From Thalassospira sp. MCCC 1A01148 (GTDB lineage Bacteria > Pseudomonadota > Alphaproteobacteria > Rhodospirillales > Thalassospiraceae): 64,000 bases of DNA. The stretch spans positions 1 to 64,000 of the forward strand of contig NZ_LPVZ01000005.1 of the NCBI RefSeq assembly GCF_001613795.1. The letters run 5' to 3'. The notes below the pieces were generated by a model, which made no database searches, was not told the origin of the DNA, and saw nothing but the letters and a program-made list of their open reading frames with translations. This document shows positions 43,941 to 52,845 of this stretch, in pieces (the first letter of the stretch is position 1; every line of letters begins with the position of its first letter). Position numbers and translations under genes: made by a program.

Positions 43941-44360
43941 TCAGCCAAAGAACCAGCTTTGCGGGTTATCAATCGGGCGGCCGTTCAATGCGCGCAGAAG
44001 GCCGATCACATTGCGCCCGATAAACCAGGCGGTGGTGTAAAGCGCCATCAACCCGACAATAGCCCAGCCCAGAAGCGGGATCCAACCAATCACGAAGGTA
44101 AAGAAACCAAGGATGATGGCATACAGGATGCTGATCCAGAATGTGCGGATGACGAAGGTGTAGTGACTGTTGGTCCAGTGATTGTCGTCTTCGCGTGCGA
44201 TATAGGAAACGATCAGCGCAATCAGACCTGTGGCAAACGCCGTAAACAGGGTTGCGATCATAAGCCCGTAACAGACAAGGGCGGTATTTCCGCCGCGCTC
44301 GTCGGTATAGCCCGGTGCATTGTCAAAAGACGCATCCTGACCGTGGATATGGTCGTTCAT
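43941..44360 (-). CDS. DUF4870-like small membrane protein
   Basis: 139 residues with a polar 28-residue N-terminus and three hydrophobic segments (about 30-53, 70-90, 93-118). ALVCYGLMIATLFTAFATGLIALIVSYI and HYTFVIRTFWISILYAIIL resemble DUF4870/Tic20-like small membrane proteins. Function unknown. Starts at ATG 44360; divergent from gor. Confidence 0.72.
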   Translation of the reverse strand: MNDHIHGQDASFDNAPGYTDERGGNTALVCYGLMIATLFTAFATGLIALIVSYIAREDDNHWTNSHYTFVIRTFWISILYAIILGFFTFVIGWIPLLGWAIVGLMALYTTAWFIGRNVIGLLRALNGRPIDNPQSWFFG

Positions 44361-44590
44361 GGATAAAATCCTATCAAAGTTGTCGCAATCCCCATCGCGT
44401 CTTTGCCATCATATAGCGCGAAAGTTTATAAAAGCTATCCCACAACAGCATCTTGCACCTTTGCAGACGCTTTCCGTTCATTTCACGTGGATTTTACGCC
44501 CGGTTTACCGTGTTTGGTCTCGACTCTTGGCAAATTCGCCCTACATTTGGCGCCAAGTTGTCTCATTGAGCAAAAAACAGGAATTTCCGC

Positions 44591-45952
44591 ATGTCGGACT
44601 ATGATTTTGATTTGTTTGTTGTCGGTGCCGGTTCAGGAGGCGTGCGCGCCGCCCGCGTGGCATCGGGATATGGTGCAAAGGTCGCCATCGCCGAGGAAAG
44701 CCAGGTCGGTGGCACCTGTGTGATTCGTGGCTGTGTGCCGAAAAAGCTTCTGGTTTACGGTGCACACTTTGCTGAGGATTTCGAAGACGCATCCGCTTAT
44801 GGCTGGACCCTTCCGGGCGAGCCGAGCTTTAGCTGGAAAACCCTGATCGCCAACAAGGATGCCGAGATTGAACGTCTTAATGGCATCTATAAAAGCCTTC
44901 TGAAGGGGTCGAATGTCGAACTGTTTGAAAGCCGTGCGGTTCTGAAGGATGCCCACACGCTCGAGGTCGGCGACAAAACGGTGACCGCCGAACGCATTCT
45001 GATTGCGGTGGGCGGCACACCGGTCATGCCCGATATTCCAGGCATCGAACATGCGATTTCATCCAATCAGGCCTTCCACCTAGAAGACTTGCCCGAACGC
45101 ATCGCGGTTGTTGGTGGCGGTTACATTGCTGTCGAGTTTGCCGGTATCTTTGCCGGGCTTGGCGCAAACGTGACCCAGTTCTATCGCGGTGACCAGATTC
45201 TGCGTGGCTTTGACAATGACATCCGCAACCATCTGGCCGAAGAGATCGTCAAAAAGGGCATTGATCTGCGCTTGCACACCAATGTCACGGCGATTGCCAA
45301 GAATGATGACGGCTCACTGAAGCTGACCCTGACGGGTGGTGACCATCAGGATGTTGATGCCATCATGTTTGCCACAGGTCGCGAGCCGAAAACCCATGGT
45401 CTGGGTCTTGAACAAGCCGGTGTTGAGCTGAACGACAGAAGTGCGATCATCACCAATGCGGGCCTGCAAACCAGCGTTCCGAACATCTATGCTGTGGGCG
45501 ATGTCCGTGATCACGTGCAACTGACCCCGGTGGCCATCAAGGAAGGCATGGCGTTTGCCGATACAGTCTATGGCGGCAAACCGTGGTCAATGTCCTATCA
45601 GGCCATCCCGACCGCCGTTTTCAGCCAGCCACCGGTTGGCACGGTTGGCCTGTCCGAGGAAGAGGCACGCGCCAAGGGACTTGATGTCGCAATTTATAAA
45701 TCGACCTTCAAACCGATGCGCCACACCCTTTCGGGACGGGATGAAAAAACGCTGATGAAGCTGATTGTCGATAAAACCACCGATGTGGTGCTTGGTGCCC
45801 ATATGGTCGGCCCGGATGCGGCTGAAATCATTCAGGGCATCGGGATTGCTGTCCGCATGGGCGCGACCAAGGCCCAGTTCGACCAGACCGTCGCGGTCCA
45901 TCCGTCCGCGGCCGAGGAATTCGTGACCATGCGCTTCCCGGTCTCGGACTAG
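44591..45952 (+). CDS. gor: Glutathione-disulfide reductase
   Basis: FAD/NADPH enzyme that regenerates reduced glutathione. 453 residues. FAD loop VVGAGSGGVRAARVA, redox pair GGTCVIRGCVPKKLL, the NADPH domain GGGYIAVEFAGIFAGLG with nearby FYRGDQILRGFD, and the C-terminal catalytic HPSAAEEFVTM are intact. Glutathione-type rather than lipoamide-type is supported by CVIRGCVPKKL. It pairs functionally with gshA at 10536. Confidence 0.95.
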   Translation: MSDYDFDLFVVGAGSGGVRAARVASGYGAKVAIAEESQVGGTCVIRGCVPKKLLVYGAHFAEDFEDASAYGWTLPGEPSFSWKTLIANKDAEIERLNGIYKSLLKGSNVELFESRAVLKDAHTLEVGDKTVTAERILIAVGGTPVMPDIPGIEHAISSNQAFHLEDLPERIAVVGGGYIAVEFAGIFAGLGANVTQFYRGDQILRGFDNDIRNHLAEEIVKKGIDLRLHTNVTAIAKNDDGSLKLTLTGGDHQDVDAIMFATGREPKTHGLGLEQAGVELNDRSAIITNAGLQTSVPNIYAVGDVRDHVQLTPVAIKEGMAFADTVYGGKPWSMSYQAIPTAVFSQPPVGTVGLSEEEARAKGLDVAIYKSTFKPMRHTLSGRDEKTLMKLIVDKTTDVVLGAHMVGPDAAEIIQGIGIAVRMGATKAQFDQTVAVHPSAAEEFVTMRFPVSD

Positions 45953-45970
45953 GCATTCAGTTTTAAAAAC

Positions 45971-46004
45971 AAAAGGCGGGACCAATATTGGTCCCGCCTT
46001 TTTT
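45971..46004. terminator. Bidirectional terminator between gor and dctM
   Basis: AAAAGGCGGGACCAAT and ATTGGTCCCGCCTTTT form a perfect 16-bp stem with two bases between, and T-tracts on both strands. Confidence 0.92.
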
Positions 46005-46027
46005 CGTTTCGTTCTTGGTTTTCGGTC

Positions 46028-47335
46028 TTAGCCCCCGGCAAGGCCCGGGAAGATGATCAGAAGTGCGACGGCCAAAATCTGCAGGCAGATAAAGGGCAGA
46101 AGCGACTTGAAGATATCGCCAAGGGATATGTCGGGGGGCGCCACCGATTTAAGATAAAACGCAGCTGGCCCAAATGGCGGGGACAGGAAGCTGACCTGCA
46201 TGTTCATGGCAAACAGCACACCGAACCAGACCGGATCAAAGCCAAGCTCGCGGACAATCGGGACAAAGATCGGCATGGTCAGAAGCGCGATGCCCACCCA
46301 GTCAAGGAACATGCCCAAGACAAACAGGATCAGCATCATGAACAGAATGATCACGGTTGGATCATCGGAAATGCCGGTAATCAGACTTGAAACGAACTTG
46401 ATCCCGCCCATCAGGTTAAACACCCCGACAAGGGCGGAAGCCCCGATGCCGATCCAGACAATCATGCCGCAGGTCGACAGTGTTTGAAGCGCCGCCGCCT
46501 TAAGCATGGAAAGCGAGAATTCGCGCCGAAAAACGGTTGAAAGGATCACACCGGCCACACCAACCGCCGATGCCTCTGTCACGGATGCGATGCCGCCATA
46601 GATCGAACCCAGCACACAGAAAACAACCGAGATCGGCAAGAACAGACCTTTGAGAAGGCGCATCTTTTCGGCATGCGGGATCTTTTCAGTCTGCGGGGGC
46701 GGGGCAATATTTTTGCCGGTATATGATCGAAACAGCACATAGGCGACATAGAAGCCTGCCAGCATGAAGCCCGGCAAGAAGGCCGATGTAAACAGATCGC
46801 CAATCGAAACGTTTGCGGTCAGGCCGTAAATGATCAAAACAATCGATGGCGGCACCATCGTGCCAAGCGAGCCACCGGCACAGACAACACCGATGGCGAG
46901 GTTCTTGTCATAGCCCTGACGGAGCATCTGGGGCAGGGCAATTAGGCCAAGCAAGACAATCTCGCCGCCGATAATGCCGCTCATGGCAGCAAGGATCACG
47001 GCGACAAAAATGGTCTGAACGGCAACGCCGCCTTTAAGTCTGCCGCCAAAAAGACGCATGGCATCAAACAAGTCCCGCGCAATCCCGGATCGGTCAAGGA
47101 TCGCTGCCATCAGCACGAACATCGGCACCGAGACAAAAACAAAGGATGAAACAAATGAATACACCCTGCTGGTAATCAGTGGCACCGCCATCGGACCAAA
47201 CCAGCCAAGGGTAAAAATAAGGGCGATCAATAGGGTCACGAACGCAAGCGGCATGCCGGTCAAAAGAAAACCAAGCAGCAAAACGAACATGGCGAGCGTG
47301 CCGTATTCAATGCCAAGGGACTGTAATTCAAACAT
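46028..47335 (-). CDS. dctM: TRAP transporter large permease (DctM type)
   Basis: Inner-membrane ion-coupled carrier subunit, 435 residues with about 12 hydrophobic helices. GLIALPQMLRQGYDKNLAIGVVCAGGSLGTMVPPSIVLIIYG split over a loop and FGVLFAMNMQVSFLSPPFGPAAFYLK are DctM landmarks. Last gene of the gntK-dctP-dctQ-dctM cluster, with 127 bases before it that show no extra gene. The substrate is most likely gluconate by context. Confidence 0.93.
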   Translation of the reverse strand: MFELQSLGIEYGTLAMFVLLLGFLLTGMPLAFVTLLIALIFTLGWFGPMAVPLITSRVYSFVSSFVFVSVPMFVLMAAILDRSGIARDLFDAMRLFGGRLKGGVAVQTIFVAVILAAMSGIIGGEIVLLGLIALPQMLRQGYDKNLAIGVVCAGGSLGTMVPPSIVLIIYGLTANVSIGDLFTSAFLPGFMLAGFYVAYVLFRSYTGKNIAPPPQTEKIPHAEKMRLLKGLFLPISVVFCVLGSIYGGIASVTEASAVGVAGVILSTVFRREFSLSMLKAAALQTLSTCGMIVWIGIGASALVGVFNLMGGIKFVSSLITGISDDPTVIILFMMLILFVLGMFLDWVGIALLTMPIFVPIVRELGFDPVWFGVLFAMNMQVSFLSPPFGPAAFYLKSVAPPDISLGDIFKSLLPFICLQILAVALLIIFPGLAGG

Positions 47336-47462
47336 ATGGATCTATCCTGTCTCGCCGCTCGCCTTGATTAAGCGTGAGATCGAAAATGGGATCAGGGGCC
47401 AACGGGCCAAACATCGTTTATCGGGTGCGGTGTTGCACGAAGCGCGCAGCAAATCCGCAAGA

Positions 47463-48056
47463 TCAATCACTAAGGGTATGTGAGGCCGGCATAATCGGTG
47501 CCTTGCGGGCATAGTTGATTGCCTGCACCAGAAACTGCACGGTCAAAACAATCAGAGTGAGGAACAAGAAAACCTTGAGAACGCCGGGATAGGGTGCATT
47601 GAAAGCGCTGCCGGTGGTTTCAAGGTGAATATCACCGGTAGGCGTGAAAGCCGCACGCTCGACCATCAGCCAGGCCGCCCATGCAAAGAAGCCAGACGAA
47701 ATCATGCAAACGACGGATATGAAAACATCCAGTGTCTTGCGCATTTTCGGGCCAACGATGTCATAGAGGATGACCACGCGAATATGCTTGTCACGGGCGG
47801 CGCAAAAAAGACCGCCAAATACAAAGCCAATGGCACAGATGAACGTCGTTGTTTCATGCGCCCAGAGTGTTGGGCTGTTGAATACATGACGCATCACGAT
47901 TTCATAAATCAACGTTGCCATCGACAACAGAAAGCCAAGGGCAAATACGTTTGAAGTTTTTGTGATCAAGCGGCCAAGGAGGCCAGAAACGACAAGCGGC
48001 TGTTCCTGAACTTCTTCTGGTTCGGGCAGCGGCAAGTGCTGAGGAGTTTCGGACAT
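47463..48056 (-). CDS. dctQ: TRAP transporter small permease (DctQ type)
   Basis: Four-helix membrane subunit that links the binding protein to DctM. 197 residues; text MRHVFNSPTLWAHETTTFICAIGFVFGGLFCA and the pattern RVVILYD are typical. The ATG at 48056 (MSETPQHL) follows AAGGAA; the upstream frame to 48089 is not supported. Confidence 0.9.
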   Translation of the reverse strand: MSETPQHLPLPEPEEVQEQPLVVSGLLGRLITKTSNVFALGFLLSMATLIYEIVMRHVFNSPTLWAHETTTFICAIGFVFGGLFCAARDKHIRVVILYDIVGPKMRKTLDVFISVVCMISSGFFAWAAWLMVERAAFTPTGDIHLETTGSAFNAPYPGVLKVFLFLTLIVLTVQFLVQAINYARKAPIMPASHTLSD

Positions 48057-48164
48057 GTCGAATATTCCTTGTGACAAGGTACAATACAACCCGGCGACGG
48101 GGAGGCCGCCACCCCGAAAACGTCTCAGAAATCGGGGCTTGCCGGATTGTATTGCATCACATTG

Positions 48165-48193
48165 CCGACAGCGCGGGAATATCGCGCTGTCGG
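48165..48193 (-). promoter_or_regulatory. Intercistronic stem-loop between dctP and dctQ
   Basis: CCGACAGCGCG and CGCGCTGTCGG form a perfect 11-bp stem over a 7-base loop, 17 bases after the dctP stop on the minus strand. There is no T-run, so an mRNA-stabilising or attenuating role is likely. Confidence 0.65.
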
Positions 48194-48209
48194 TCAGAGA
48201 TGATCTGAC

Positions 48210-49238
48210 TTAGATCAGGCCCTGGGATTTCAGATACTCGACAAGGGTATCATAAACGCGCTGAGCGTCTTCTGAACGTGCCGCAACTTTTTCCCACTGG
48301 CTGGTGGCAATCTGACGGAACTTCGCACGTTCCTCAGCCGACCAGTTGTGGATGGTGACGCCACCTTGTGAACGGGCCTGCGCCACAGCTTCCATGTCTT
48401 TCATTGCCAGGCGTGCATCCATGTCATGGGCCAGATCGCGGACCGACATTTCAAGAATTGCCTGGATGTCTTCTGGCATCGAGTCCCATTTGGTCTTGTT
48501 GATCGAGACTTCGAGCATCGGCATGGAATGGAAGCCCGGATAGACCGGATGTTTTGCAACATCATGCAGGCCCATTGCCTGGTTGGTCGAGAACACGGTG
48601 GCATCCGCAGCATCGATGACTTTCTTATCAAGCGAGGTAAAAACTTCGGACTGCGGAATGTTTACCGGGGCTGCACCAGCAGCGGCAAATACCTGCTGAA
48701 CCATGCCTTCCGGTGCGCGCATCTTCAGGCCTTCGAGGTCGGCAACGCCATCAAGCGGGACCGAGGAAACAAATGCTTCGAGGCCGGGGGTTACGGCACC
48801 GATGAACTGCAAACCACGCGGGTTAAGCAGGCTGTTCATCAGCTCCTTGCCGCCACCATATTCAACAAAGCGCAGCATTTCGGACGGTGCCGACCATGCG
48901 CCAACCGGGTTGGCGATCAGGCCGAATGCCGGGTCCTTGCCGGTAAAGTAGCTGGTATCGGTGATGTGACCGTCCAGAATGCCTGCGGCAATCGCATCCT
49001 GGGTTTCGTTGTGCTCAACGATAGAGTTGACCGGCAGCATTTCCACGTCAACGCGGCCACCCGTCATGGTTTCAACGCGCTCAGCCCATTCCTGCTCCAG
49101 TTCAAAGTTCGGCACGCCTGCGGCGTCACTTGACTGGATCTTGAGGGTGAATTCCTGCGCATTGGCGGCAAAAGGCGCCGCTGCGATCAGGGTCGCAATA
49201 AAGGTTGCTCCTGCGAGCGATTTAAGAGACTTGGTCAT
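48210..49238 (-). CDS. dctP: TRAP transporter solute-binding protein (DctP type)
   Basis: Periplasmic receptor, 342 residues with signal peptide (LIAAAPFAANAQEF). The TRAP signature region LKMRAPEGMVQQVFAAAGAAPVNIPQSEVFTSLDKKVIDA contains the conserved Arg that binds the ligand's carboxylate. Its ATG overlaps the gntK stop (ATGA), tying it to gluconate use. Confidence 0.92.
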   Translation of the reverse strand: MTKSLKSLAGATFIATLIAAAPFAANAQEFTLKIQSSDAAGVPNFELEQEWAERVETMTGGRVDVEMLPVNSIVEHNETQDAIAAGILDGHITDTSYFTGKDPAFGLIANPVGAWSAPSEMLRFVEYGGGKELMNSLLNPRGLQFIGAVTPGLEAFVSSVPLDGVADLEGLKMRAPEGMVQQVFAAAGAAPVNIPQSEVFTSLDKKVIDAADATVFSTNQAMGLHDVAKHPVYPGFHSMPMLEVSINKTKWDSMPEDIQAILEMSVRDLAHDMDARLAMKDMEAVAQARSQGGVTIHNWSAEERAKFRQIATSQWEKVAARSEDAQRVYDTLVEYLKSQGLI

Positions 49239-49846
49239 TTGTCTTCTCCCTGGAGTTCCGGTTTTCCGGCGGTGTTATCTTTTACAGTGGAAGAGCCGCT
49301 GTTTTCATGGGCTGCGAGGTTATCGATTGCCATGGCAACAACGGTGTCGATCGGGGCATCAATCGAGACAGTCACACAGTTCTCGTCCGGCCCCGGCGGT
49401 TCAAGATCTGCAAGCTGACTGTCTAGCAAGGCGGACGGCATGAAATGTCCGACACGGCGTTCGAGCCGCGTCTGGATCACATCACGTGTACCGTCCAGAA
49501 ACACAAACGTTACCGGATCAAGTTTCCGGCATAGAAAATCGCGATAGCGCCGTTTGAGCGCGGAACAAGCGATAAACACTTTTTGCGCACCATCCGTGCG
49601 CGCATCAGCGGTGTCATCGATGCTTGATCTGGTATGGGCACCATCCGCAACCGCACTTAGCCATGGCCAGCGCATGTCATCATTAAGCGGCTGCCCGCGG
49701 CGCATATGTTCGACATTTTCAACAGGATGGTAATCATCTGCATCAAGCCAGCAGTCGCCGGTCGCCTCGGCAATGCGGCGCGCGACTTCGGTTTTCCCCG
49801 AACCAGCGACGCCCATGATCACGACATAATGAGCTTGTCGATGCAT
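49235..49846 (-). CDS. gntK: Gluconokinase
   Basis: Phosphorylates gluconate to 6-phosphogluconate with ATP. Walker A GVAGSGKT at about 12-19, then LDADDYHPVENVEHMRRGQPLNDDMRWPWL, CSALKRRYRDFL and RVGHFMPSALLDSQLADLEPP are diagnostic of the GntK family. 203 residues, with a C-terminal tail slightly longer than usual. First gene of the operon, controlled by the adjacent GntR operators. Confidence 0.95.
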   Translation of the reverse strand: MHRQAHYVVIMGVAGSGKTEVARRIAEATGDCWLDADDYHPVENVEHMRRGQPLNDDMRWPWLSAVADGAHTRSSIDDTADARTDGAQKVFIACSALKRRYRDFLCRKLDPVTFVFLDGTRDVIQTRLERRVGHFMPSALLDSQLADLEPPGPDENCVTVSIDAPIDTVVAMAIDNLAAHENSGSSTVKDNTAGKPELQGEDK

Positions 49847-49914
49847 TTAGATATTTCCACCCGGTTACTTTTTTGCAGGGCTAATTGTTGCTTTGGTTTG
49901 CCCTGTTGTGCGTA

Positions 49915-49930
49915 ATGTTAGCGCTAACAT
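49915..49930. promoter_or_regulatory. GntR (LacI-family) operator, site 1
   Basis: Perfect 16-bp palindrome ATGTTAGCGCTAACAT between gntK and gntR. It differs from the E. coli GntR site (ATGTTACCGGTAACAT) only at the centre. Confidence 0.88.
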
Positions 49931-49931
49931 A

Positions 49932-49947
49932 ATGTTAGCGCTAACAT
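49932..49947. promoter_or_regulatory. GntR (LacI-family) operator, site 2
   Basis: An identical copy of the palindrome at 49915-49930, separated by one A. The centres are 17 bp apart. Together they probably repress both divergent genes. Confidence 0.88.
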
Positions 49948-49981
49948 TGAGTCAACAGCCTAATCTTCAAGGCTCTTGTCG

Positions 49982-51040
49982 ATGTATAAAAGACGTAATA
50001 AATGTAGGGGTATGAGGAAACGCAAAGGGGCCGGGCGGCCAACTATTTCTGACGTTGCCGAGAAGGCAGGGGTCAGTACCATTACGGTCTCACGTGCATT
50101 GCGCGACCCGTCAAAGGTGTCAGATCACCTAAGGCGCAAAATCAACAATGCGGTGAAAAAGCTCAATTACGTGCCGCATTCCCATGCAAGCGCACTGGCA
50201 TCGACACGTTCGAATATTGTTGGTGTGATTGTTCCGTCCCTGACCAACAACGTGTTTGCCGACACGCTGCGCGCCATCTATGACGAACTCGATGACGGCG
50301 TGTTTCAGGTCCAGCTCGGCAATTCGCGCTATGTGGCGAAGGATGAAGAACGCTTGGTGCGGACGTTTCTGGGGCAGGGACCGTCGGCAATGATTGTCGC
50401 CGGGACAGATCAGACTGCGGCAACCCGTGAACTTTTGCAAAATGCCAGCTGCCCGGTGGTGCAGATCATGGAAACCGGAGATGACCCGATCGATATGATG
50501 GTCGGGTTTTCGCATTTTGAAGGCGGGCGTGCGGCGGGAACACATCTGGTGCAAAAACGCTATAAGCGCATCGGGTTCCTTGGCGCACGTATGGATCCGC
50601 GATCTTACCGCCGTTTGGAAGGTTTCAAGGAAGCCATGCGTTCGGGCGGGCGTTATGATCCCGACCTGATCGTGACAACCACCGCGTCCTCAAGTGTGTC
50701 ACTTGGGGCGGAACTCATCGGGCAATTGCGCAAACGTCGCCCGGACCTTGATGCCGTATTCTGCAACAATGATGACATGGCGCTTGGCGCGCTGTTTGGC
50801 TGTCAGAAGGCGGGTATATCGGTCCCTGATGAGATGGGGATCATCGGCTTCAACGACCTTGAAATGATGGCGGCAAGCTATCCGTCTCTGACGTCCATCC
50901 GAACCGACCGCTATCAGATCGGCAAACGGGCCGTGCAGATGATCAAAAGCGTGCTGGACGGCGAAACCCCCGAACAAAAAATCATCGATCTCGGTTTCGA
51001 GCTTCAGTGCCGCGAAAGCACCACGCGTGAAAAAAAATAA
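49982..51040 (+). CDS. gntR: LacI-family transcriptional regulator of gluconate genes (GntR)
   Basis: N-terminal helix-turn-helix PTISDVAEKAGVSTITVSRALRDPSKVSDHLRRKI and a periplasmic-binding-protein-like effector domain (VGVIVPSLTNNVFADTLRAI, IGFLGARMDPRSYRRLEGF, DAVFCNNDDMALGALFGC, GIIGFNDLEMMAASYPSLTSI). This matches GntR, whose effector is gluconate or 6-phosphogluconate. 352 residues from ATG 49982; the basic N-terminal extension (KRRNKCRGMRKRKGAGR) makes ATG 50012 an alternative. It lies divergent from gntK with the two operators between. Confidence 0.92.
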   Translation: MYKRRNKCRGMRKRKGAGRPTISDVAEKAGVSTITVSRALRDPSKVSDHLRRKINNAVKKLNYVPHSHASALASTRSNIVGVIVPSLTNNVFADTLRAIYDELDDGVFQVQLGNSRYVAKDEERLVRTFLGQGPSAMIVAGTDQTAATRELLQNASCPVVQIMETGDDPIDMMVGFSHFEGGRAAGTHLVQKRYKRIGFLGARMDPRSYRRLEGFKEAMRSGGRYDPDLIVTTTASSSVSLGAELIGQLRKRRPDLDAVFCNNDDMALGALFGCQKAGISVPDEMGIIGFNDLEMMAASYPSLTSIRTDRYQIGKRAVQMIKSVLDGETPEQKIIDLGFELQCRESTTREKK

Positions 51041-51461
51041 GCAGCTTGGAGGTCCGAGGATTATCTCAAAAAACACACTTATTGTCGGGTTGTTGGCATT
51101 GCTTGCGGCTTGCCAGCACACGACGGTCGAAAAATCTGATGATATTGTTGGGTTGCAATCGCCCTACGCTTGGTATTGGGAGGCTAAAGTGAAGGGGGAC
51201 GGTGTTGTGTCTGACTCCGTTGAGGCTATCACTTTCTCAGGCCGCGATTTTGTGACAATCCGTCATCGGCACATTCCATTGAATGAGCCGTTGCCTGAGG
51301 ATGTTGTAGCATTGGCCGATAAATATTGTGGCCGACTTGGCAAGTTCTCAATTTTGCGAGACATTTCTCCTCGATATTCGAACTCAGCGGCTTTCCTCTG
51401 TCTGACCGAGGAGGAATTGAAAAACTTCGTTCCTATGAAGACGCCGCAAGCAGGAAGTTAA
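51027..51461 (+). CDS. Small lipoprotein of unknown function
   Basis: The frame overlaps the gntR end by 14 bases from GTG 51027. However, GGAGGT at 51048-51053 is ideally spaced from ATT at 51060, which would give a textbook lipoprotein signal (ISKNTLIVGLLALLAAC) with lipobox LAAC; the longer form adds a polar stretch before it. The mature part, about 115 residues, has a final cysteine pair (KYCGRL, FLCLT) and no recognised domain. Base composition looks more AT-rich than the neighbours. Function unknown; presumably anchored to a membrane in the envelope. Confidence 0.6.
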   Translation: MKKNKQLGGPRIISKNTLIVGLLALLAACQHTTVEKSDDIVGLQSPYAWYWEAKVKGDGVVSDSVEAITFSGRDFVTIRHRHIPLNEPLPEDVVALADKYCGRLGKFSILRDISPRYSNSAAFLCLTEEELKNFVPMKTPQAGS

Positions 51462-51471
51462 GCTTGCCGCT

Positions 51472-52035
51472 TTAGGGAAGTGGAAAACGTTCACTCAGCT
51501 CTGCCAGGCGTTCACGTGGTCCGGTGATCTTGATGCGTGTTCCGTCGGTATCAAACTGTCGATCAAGGATGGTAATGCCATCCTCTGCGCAGGCTTGTTC
51601 CAGCGTTCCGGCATCGGAAAATCCGGCAAACAGTTCTGTCTCTCCCTGCGGGACATACTCGATGATCTCGGCAACATCGCAAACTGCATTAGCCGCCCCG
51701 CTATAGGCGCGCACCAACCCGCCGGTTCCCAGTTTTGTTCCGCCAAAATAGCGCGTCACAATCACCGCAACATTGATCAGATCGCGCCCCTGAAGCACCT
51801 TGAGGCACGGGATGCCCGATGTGCCCGATGGTTCCCCGTCATCCTTGCCATGTTCAATCAGCTGGCCTTCGTCATTAAGGTAACGATAGGCATTCACATG
51901 ATGATTGGCCTTGGGGTGGAGTGCGCGCAATTCATCAATCCGCTTGGCCAGATCGTCATGAAAAACGAGTTCGGCCAGAAAACGGGATTTCTTTTCCTCG
52001 GTCTCAGCAAAGGCAGGGCGGGCAATGGTTTTCAT
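51472..52035 (-). CDS. yigZ: YigZ/IMPACT family protein
   Basis: 187 residues. The N-terminal UPF0029 domain has KKSRFLAEL, HHVNAYRY, DDGEPSGTSGIP and VTRYFGGTKLGTGGLVRAYSGAA, the clear IMPACT/YigZ signature. The C-terminal part is a small ferredoxin-like domain. Related to the eukaryotic translation regulator IMPACT; bacterial role unsettled. Convergent with the lipoprotein gene. Confidence 0.92.
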   Translation of the reverse strand: MKTIARPAFAETEEKKSRFLAELVFHDDLAKRIDELRALHPKANHHVNAYRYLNDEGQLIEHGKDDGEPSGTSGIPCLKVLQGRDLINVAVIVTRYFGGTKLGTGGLVRAYSGAANAVCDVAEIIEYVPQGETELFAGFSDAGTLEQACAEDGITILDRQFDTDGTRIKITGPRERLAELSERFPLP

Positions 52036-52101
52036 GGCGATTGTGCTATCAGAAACGACCTGATTGTGCCAGATGGCATCTGATGTCCTGACGGGAGTCC
52101 G

Positions 52102-52845
52102 TCATCCTGTTGTAAACAGTTTGCCGACCAGAATGACGCCAAAAATGATCAACATGATCAGAACGACCTTGCGGAAGGTTTCGGCATCCATGCGATCACG
52201 CACAATGGTTCCGAGTTTGGTGCCAAGATAAACCGGTACCAACCCGGCCAGTGAAATCCACAGCGTTTCGAGGGTGAACAGGCCCAGCCGCGCCAGACCA
52301 AGCGCCATGATAATGCTTGAAAGGCTAAACGAGATATTGATTGCCGTCAGGAAGCGTTTGGGCTCAAGCCGCAAGGATAAAAGAAAAGGCAAAACCGGCA
52401 TGACCTGTGATCCGGTAATGCCGTTGATCAAACCGGTGGCAAGGCCCGATACCGGGGCAATACGCCGCGCAACATTGTCAGAAAGAGGCTTGCCGGGGCG
52501 AAAAATGGTAATTGCCCCGTAACTCATCAGAACAAGTCCAAGAACCGCCCCGGCCAGAATGCTGTCGACCAGTTCAAGAACTGCCAGCCCAATGAGAATT
52601 CCCGGGATAGTGGCCAGAAACATCGGCCAGAACCGGCTTATGGTTGCGCGAAAATAGCCCGCTTGCGCCATGATGATCGAATTGCTGACAAGCGACGGGA
52701 TAATCACCAGCGGCATCCCGGCCTTGAGTCCCAGTCCAAGGGCCAGAATCGGCAATGCGGATGTCGAAAATCCAAGCCCGGTTGCCCCTTTGACAAATGC
52801 CGCCACGAAATAGGCGAAGGCGATAATGGCAATTGTTTCAGGGGG
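52102..52845 (-). CDS. TauE/SafE family sulfite/organic-anion exporter
   Basis: Inner-membrane protein, 247 residues, with seven to eight helices. FVAAFVKGATGLGFSTSALPIL and GLATGLINGITGSQVMPVLPFLLSL are the paired internal repeats of TauE/SafE. ATG 52845 (MPPETIAI) starts directly at the first helix; the frame to 52953 adds a non-homologous extension. Substrate unknown; family members export sulfite, sulfoacetate or similar anions. Confidence 0.87.
   Translation of the reverse strand, partial: PPETIAIIAFAYFVAAFVKGATGLGFSTSALPILALGLGLKAGMPLVIIPSLVSNSIIMAQAGYFRATISRFWPMFLATIPGILIGLAVLELVDSILAGAVLGLVLMSYGAITIFRPGKPLSDNVARRIAPVSGLATGLINGITGSQVMPVLPFLLSLRLEPKRFLTAINISFSLSSIIMALGLARLGLFTLETLWISLAGLVPVYLGTKLGTIVRDRMDAETFRKVVLIMLIIFGVILVGKLFTTG

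Noticed and set aside
44547..44556. Palindrome TTGGCGCCAA upstream of gor
   Set aside because: A 10-bp palindrome of common GC-rich words, expected by chance at this frequency.
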